Of a stretch of 64,000 nt of DNA, positions 62,612 to 64,000 are shown one piece after another. Position 1 is the first letter of the stretch; every line of letters starts with the position of its first letter. Below the pieces are notes generated by a model. The model did no database searches. It worked only from the letters and a program-made list of their open reading frames with translations, and was not told the DNA's origin. This DNA comes from Cellulophaga sp. L1A9 (GTDB lineage: Bacteria; Bacteroidota; Bacteroidia; Flavobacteriales; Flavobacteriaceae). The position numbers and the translations under genes are program-made. Location: NCBI RefSeq assembly GCF_009797025.1, contig NZ_CP047027.1:1240001-1304000 (forward strand), in the 5' to 3' direction.

Positions 62612-63262
62612 ATGAGGCAGTTTCTGATTTTTTTATTTTGTGGTTTACTTTTTCAAGTAGGTTTCTCCCAAGAAGGAGTTTCTAAGGCGCAGCCCTTGAA
62701 AATAGAAAGCAAAACTCCAAGTGATTTAAAACTAACTCCAGAGAAGAAAACCAACCTGTCTTTAAATATGCCTAACTTGTTAGATAAGCCAGAAGACTAC
62801 GACATGAAGGATTCTTCAAAGGCTAATATTTCTATGCTCCCGAACAAAGAATTGGTACAAGCTGGAAAAGACTTAAAATTGAATCCAAAATTTGGTGAAA
62901 ACTCAGGTCAAAGTCAGGGTAAGCATTTCCCTAATATGTATTTAGGCGATATTAAAAATAATGGAAAATTTATAGGAATTGTCTGCCGTGACCATGAATA
63001 TGTAGATGGAGATTTGGTTAGTATTTCTGTAAACGGAGAAGTTGTAGATCCTAAGTTATTTTTAACAGGAGCTTTTAAAGGAGTAAATGTAGATCTTAAG
63101 CAAGGTTTTAACCGGATAGAATTTAAAGCGCTAAATGAAGGTTCTTCCAGCCCAAATACCGCGCAAATTAATGTTTACGATGATCAGGGCAAACTACTTT
63201 ATGCCAATCAATGGAATTTATCTGCAGGTAGCGTTGCTACTTTTATTGTTACTAAAGATTAG
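62612..63262 (+). CDS. Secreted protein of unknown function
   Basis: A 216-residue protein with a cleavable signal peptide (about residues 1-19, MRQFLIFLFCGLLFQVGFS, cut before QE). A Lys/Pro-rich hydrophilic stretch follows (about 20-100). The C-terminal 110 residues look like a beta-sandwich domain: FIGIVCRDHEYVDGDLVSIS, then LKQGFNRIEFKALNEGS, and a final hydrophobic strand. This pattern resembles small Bacteroidota extracytoplasmic proteins, but no family was recognised. Confidence 0.7.
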   Translation: MRQFLIFLFCGLLFQVGFSQEGVSKAQPLKIESKTPSDLKLTPEKKTNLSLNMPNLLDKPEDYDMKDSSKANISMLPNKELVQAGKDLKLNPKFGENSGQSQGKHFPNMYLGDIKNNGKFIGIVCRDHEYVDGDLVSISVNGEVVDPKLFLTGAFKGVNVDLKQGFNRIEFKALNEGSSSPNTAQINVYDDQGKLLYANQWNLSAGSVATFIVTKD

Positions 63263-63340
63263 GTTTTTCTAACTTTTATCTCCTCATTTTTAATCTCATT
63301 ATTTAATATATTTACAGTCTCAAATTAGATACTAATTTTC

Positions 63341-64000
63341 ATGGCTAATAAAAAATACACCATCGCTGTTCTTCAATTAAATTTGAACAACACTCCAGAA
63401 GAGAATAGAAAGAAATGCTTAGATTGGATTCGTAAAGCTGCTGAAAAAGGAGCCGAAGTTATTTCGCTTCCAGAATTATATAGTAGTCATTATTTCTGCC
63501 AGAGTGAAGATGTTAGTAATTTTGAATTAGCAGAACCTTTAGGTGCTATTTCATTTACAGCTTTCAGCGAGTTGGCTAAGGAACTTAAAGTTGCTTTGAT
63601 TATCCCTTTTTTCGAAAAAAGAATGTCGGGCATCTATCATAACAGTGCTTACATAATTGATACAGATGGTTCTCAAGCCGGATTGTATCGTAAAATGCAT
63701 ATTCCAGACGATCCACATTTTTATGAGAAATTCTATTTTACCCCTGGTGATTTAGGTTTTAAATCAACCCCTACTAAAAAAGGAAATATAGGAACATTAA
63801 TTTGTTGGGATCAGTGGTACCCTGAAGCAGCAAGGCTTACGGCTTTGAAAGGCGCAGATGTAATTTTTTATCCAACAGCAATTGGATGGCACCCATCAGA
63901 AAAAGAACAGTACGGTGAAAACCAATATGGCGCTTGGATGAATGTTATGAAAGGTCATGCCGTAGCAAATGGTATTTACGTTGCTGCTGCTAATCGCATT
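63341..64000 (+). CDS. aguB: N-carbamoylputrescine amidase (partial, runs off the window)
   Basis: Open from the ATG at 63341 to the last base, 220 residues without a stop. It hydrolyses N-carbamoylputrescine to putrescine, CO2 and ammonia. The nitrilase triad is E45 (SLPELYSSHYF), K118 (YRKMHIPDDPHFYEKFYF) and C155 (TLICWDQWYPEAARL). The RKMHIPDDPHFYEKFYFTPG and CWDQWYPEAARL contexts are typical of AguB rather than other nitrilase-fold hydrolases. An agmatine deiminase gene is expected just beyond the window. Confidence 0.9.
   Translation, partial: MANKKYTIAVLQLNLNNTPEENRKKCLDWIRKAAEKGAEVISLPELYSSHYFCQSEDVSNFELAEPLGAISFTAFSELAKELKVALIIPFFEKRMSGIYHNSAYIIDTDGSQAGLYRKMHIPDDPHFYEKFYFTPGDLGFKSTPTKKGNIGTLICWDQWYPEAARLTALKGADVIFYPTAIGWHPSEKEQYGENQYGAWMNVMKGHAVANGIYVAAANRI

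Noticed and set aside
1..64000. tRNA, rRNA, CRISPR arrays, transposons or prophage genes
   Set aside because: Looked for on both strands; no cloverleaf, spaced-repeat array, transposase or phage motif was seen.

Overview
The window looks like a chromosome segment of a marine-type member of the Flavobacteriaceae (phylum Bacteroidota). The DNA is AT-rich. A SusC/SusD pair, several Bacteroidota-style lipoproteins, an ArgF'-type (N-succinylornithine) transcarbamylase, TAnnTTTG-type -7 promoter boxes and almost no Shine-Dalgarno sequences all point that way. No tRNA, rRNA, CRISPR array, transposase or prophage was seen.

Layout. (1) 1-335: C-terminus of a membrane protein. (2) 364-11638: one long plus-strand arginine and proline biosynthesis operon (GNAT acyltransferase, argG, argC, proC, argD, proA, proB, argF', argB, argE, argH). 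It follows a TTG/TAnnTTTG promoter and a 27-codon leader peptide ending in three consecutive Arg codons, inside mutually exclusive RNA pairings. (3) 11693-18685, mostly minus: two small membrane proteins resembling the last four helices of cytochrome oxidase subunit I, an RNA pseudouridine synthase, and an isoprenoid group (diphosphomevalonate decarboxylase, GHMP kinase, UbiA-type prenyltransferase, nitrilase). TspO is on the plus strand. (4) 18137-31760: an alpha-glucan/maltose locus. LacI, beta-phosphoglucomutase, GH65 phosphorylase and a GH13 lipoprotein run leftward, followed by a phosphodiesterase lipoprotein, a flavoprotein and a DUF1697 protein. SusC/SusD run rightward from a shared intergenic region with a LacI-type operator. 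(5) 32001-42773, minus: a Na+/solute symporter, two giant FG-GAP/ASPIC-UnbV (CRTAC1-like) lipoproteins, a PAP2/vanadium-haloperoxidase-like lipoprotein and an SRPBCC-GyrI protein. (6) 42996-43852: a lipoprotein pseudogene broken by two small insertions. (7) 43874-48845: a phosphoesterase / kinase-like / beta-barrel fusion next to an HD domain-Pycsar effector (PycTM) fusion. (8) 48957-54021: a soluble histidine kinase and a sigma-54 activator, then a -24/-12 promoter, a highly structured leader, a 55-residue Cys protein, glutamate dehydrogenase and a GreA-like protein. (9) 54027-64000: a GAF protein, a soluble metallophosphoesterase, a second phosphoesterase / kinase-like / barrel protein whose phosphoesterase metal ligands are mostly lost, secreted or coiled-coil hypotheticals, and the start of N-carbamoylputrescine amidase.

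How the parts fit. Region 2 makes arginine (probably through N-succinylated intermediates) and proline from glutamate, and region 8 links glutamate dehydrogenase to a sigma-54 nitrogen-type control circuit. Region 4 imports and phosphorolyses maltodextrin. The most unusual observations are the near-leaderless Arg leader with competing hairpins, the sigma-54 promoter with its structured leader, the paired mini-COX1 proteins, and the two phosphoesterase-kinase-barrel paralogues, one of them a pseudo-phosphoesterase. All functional calls come from reading motifs; no database search was run.
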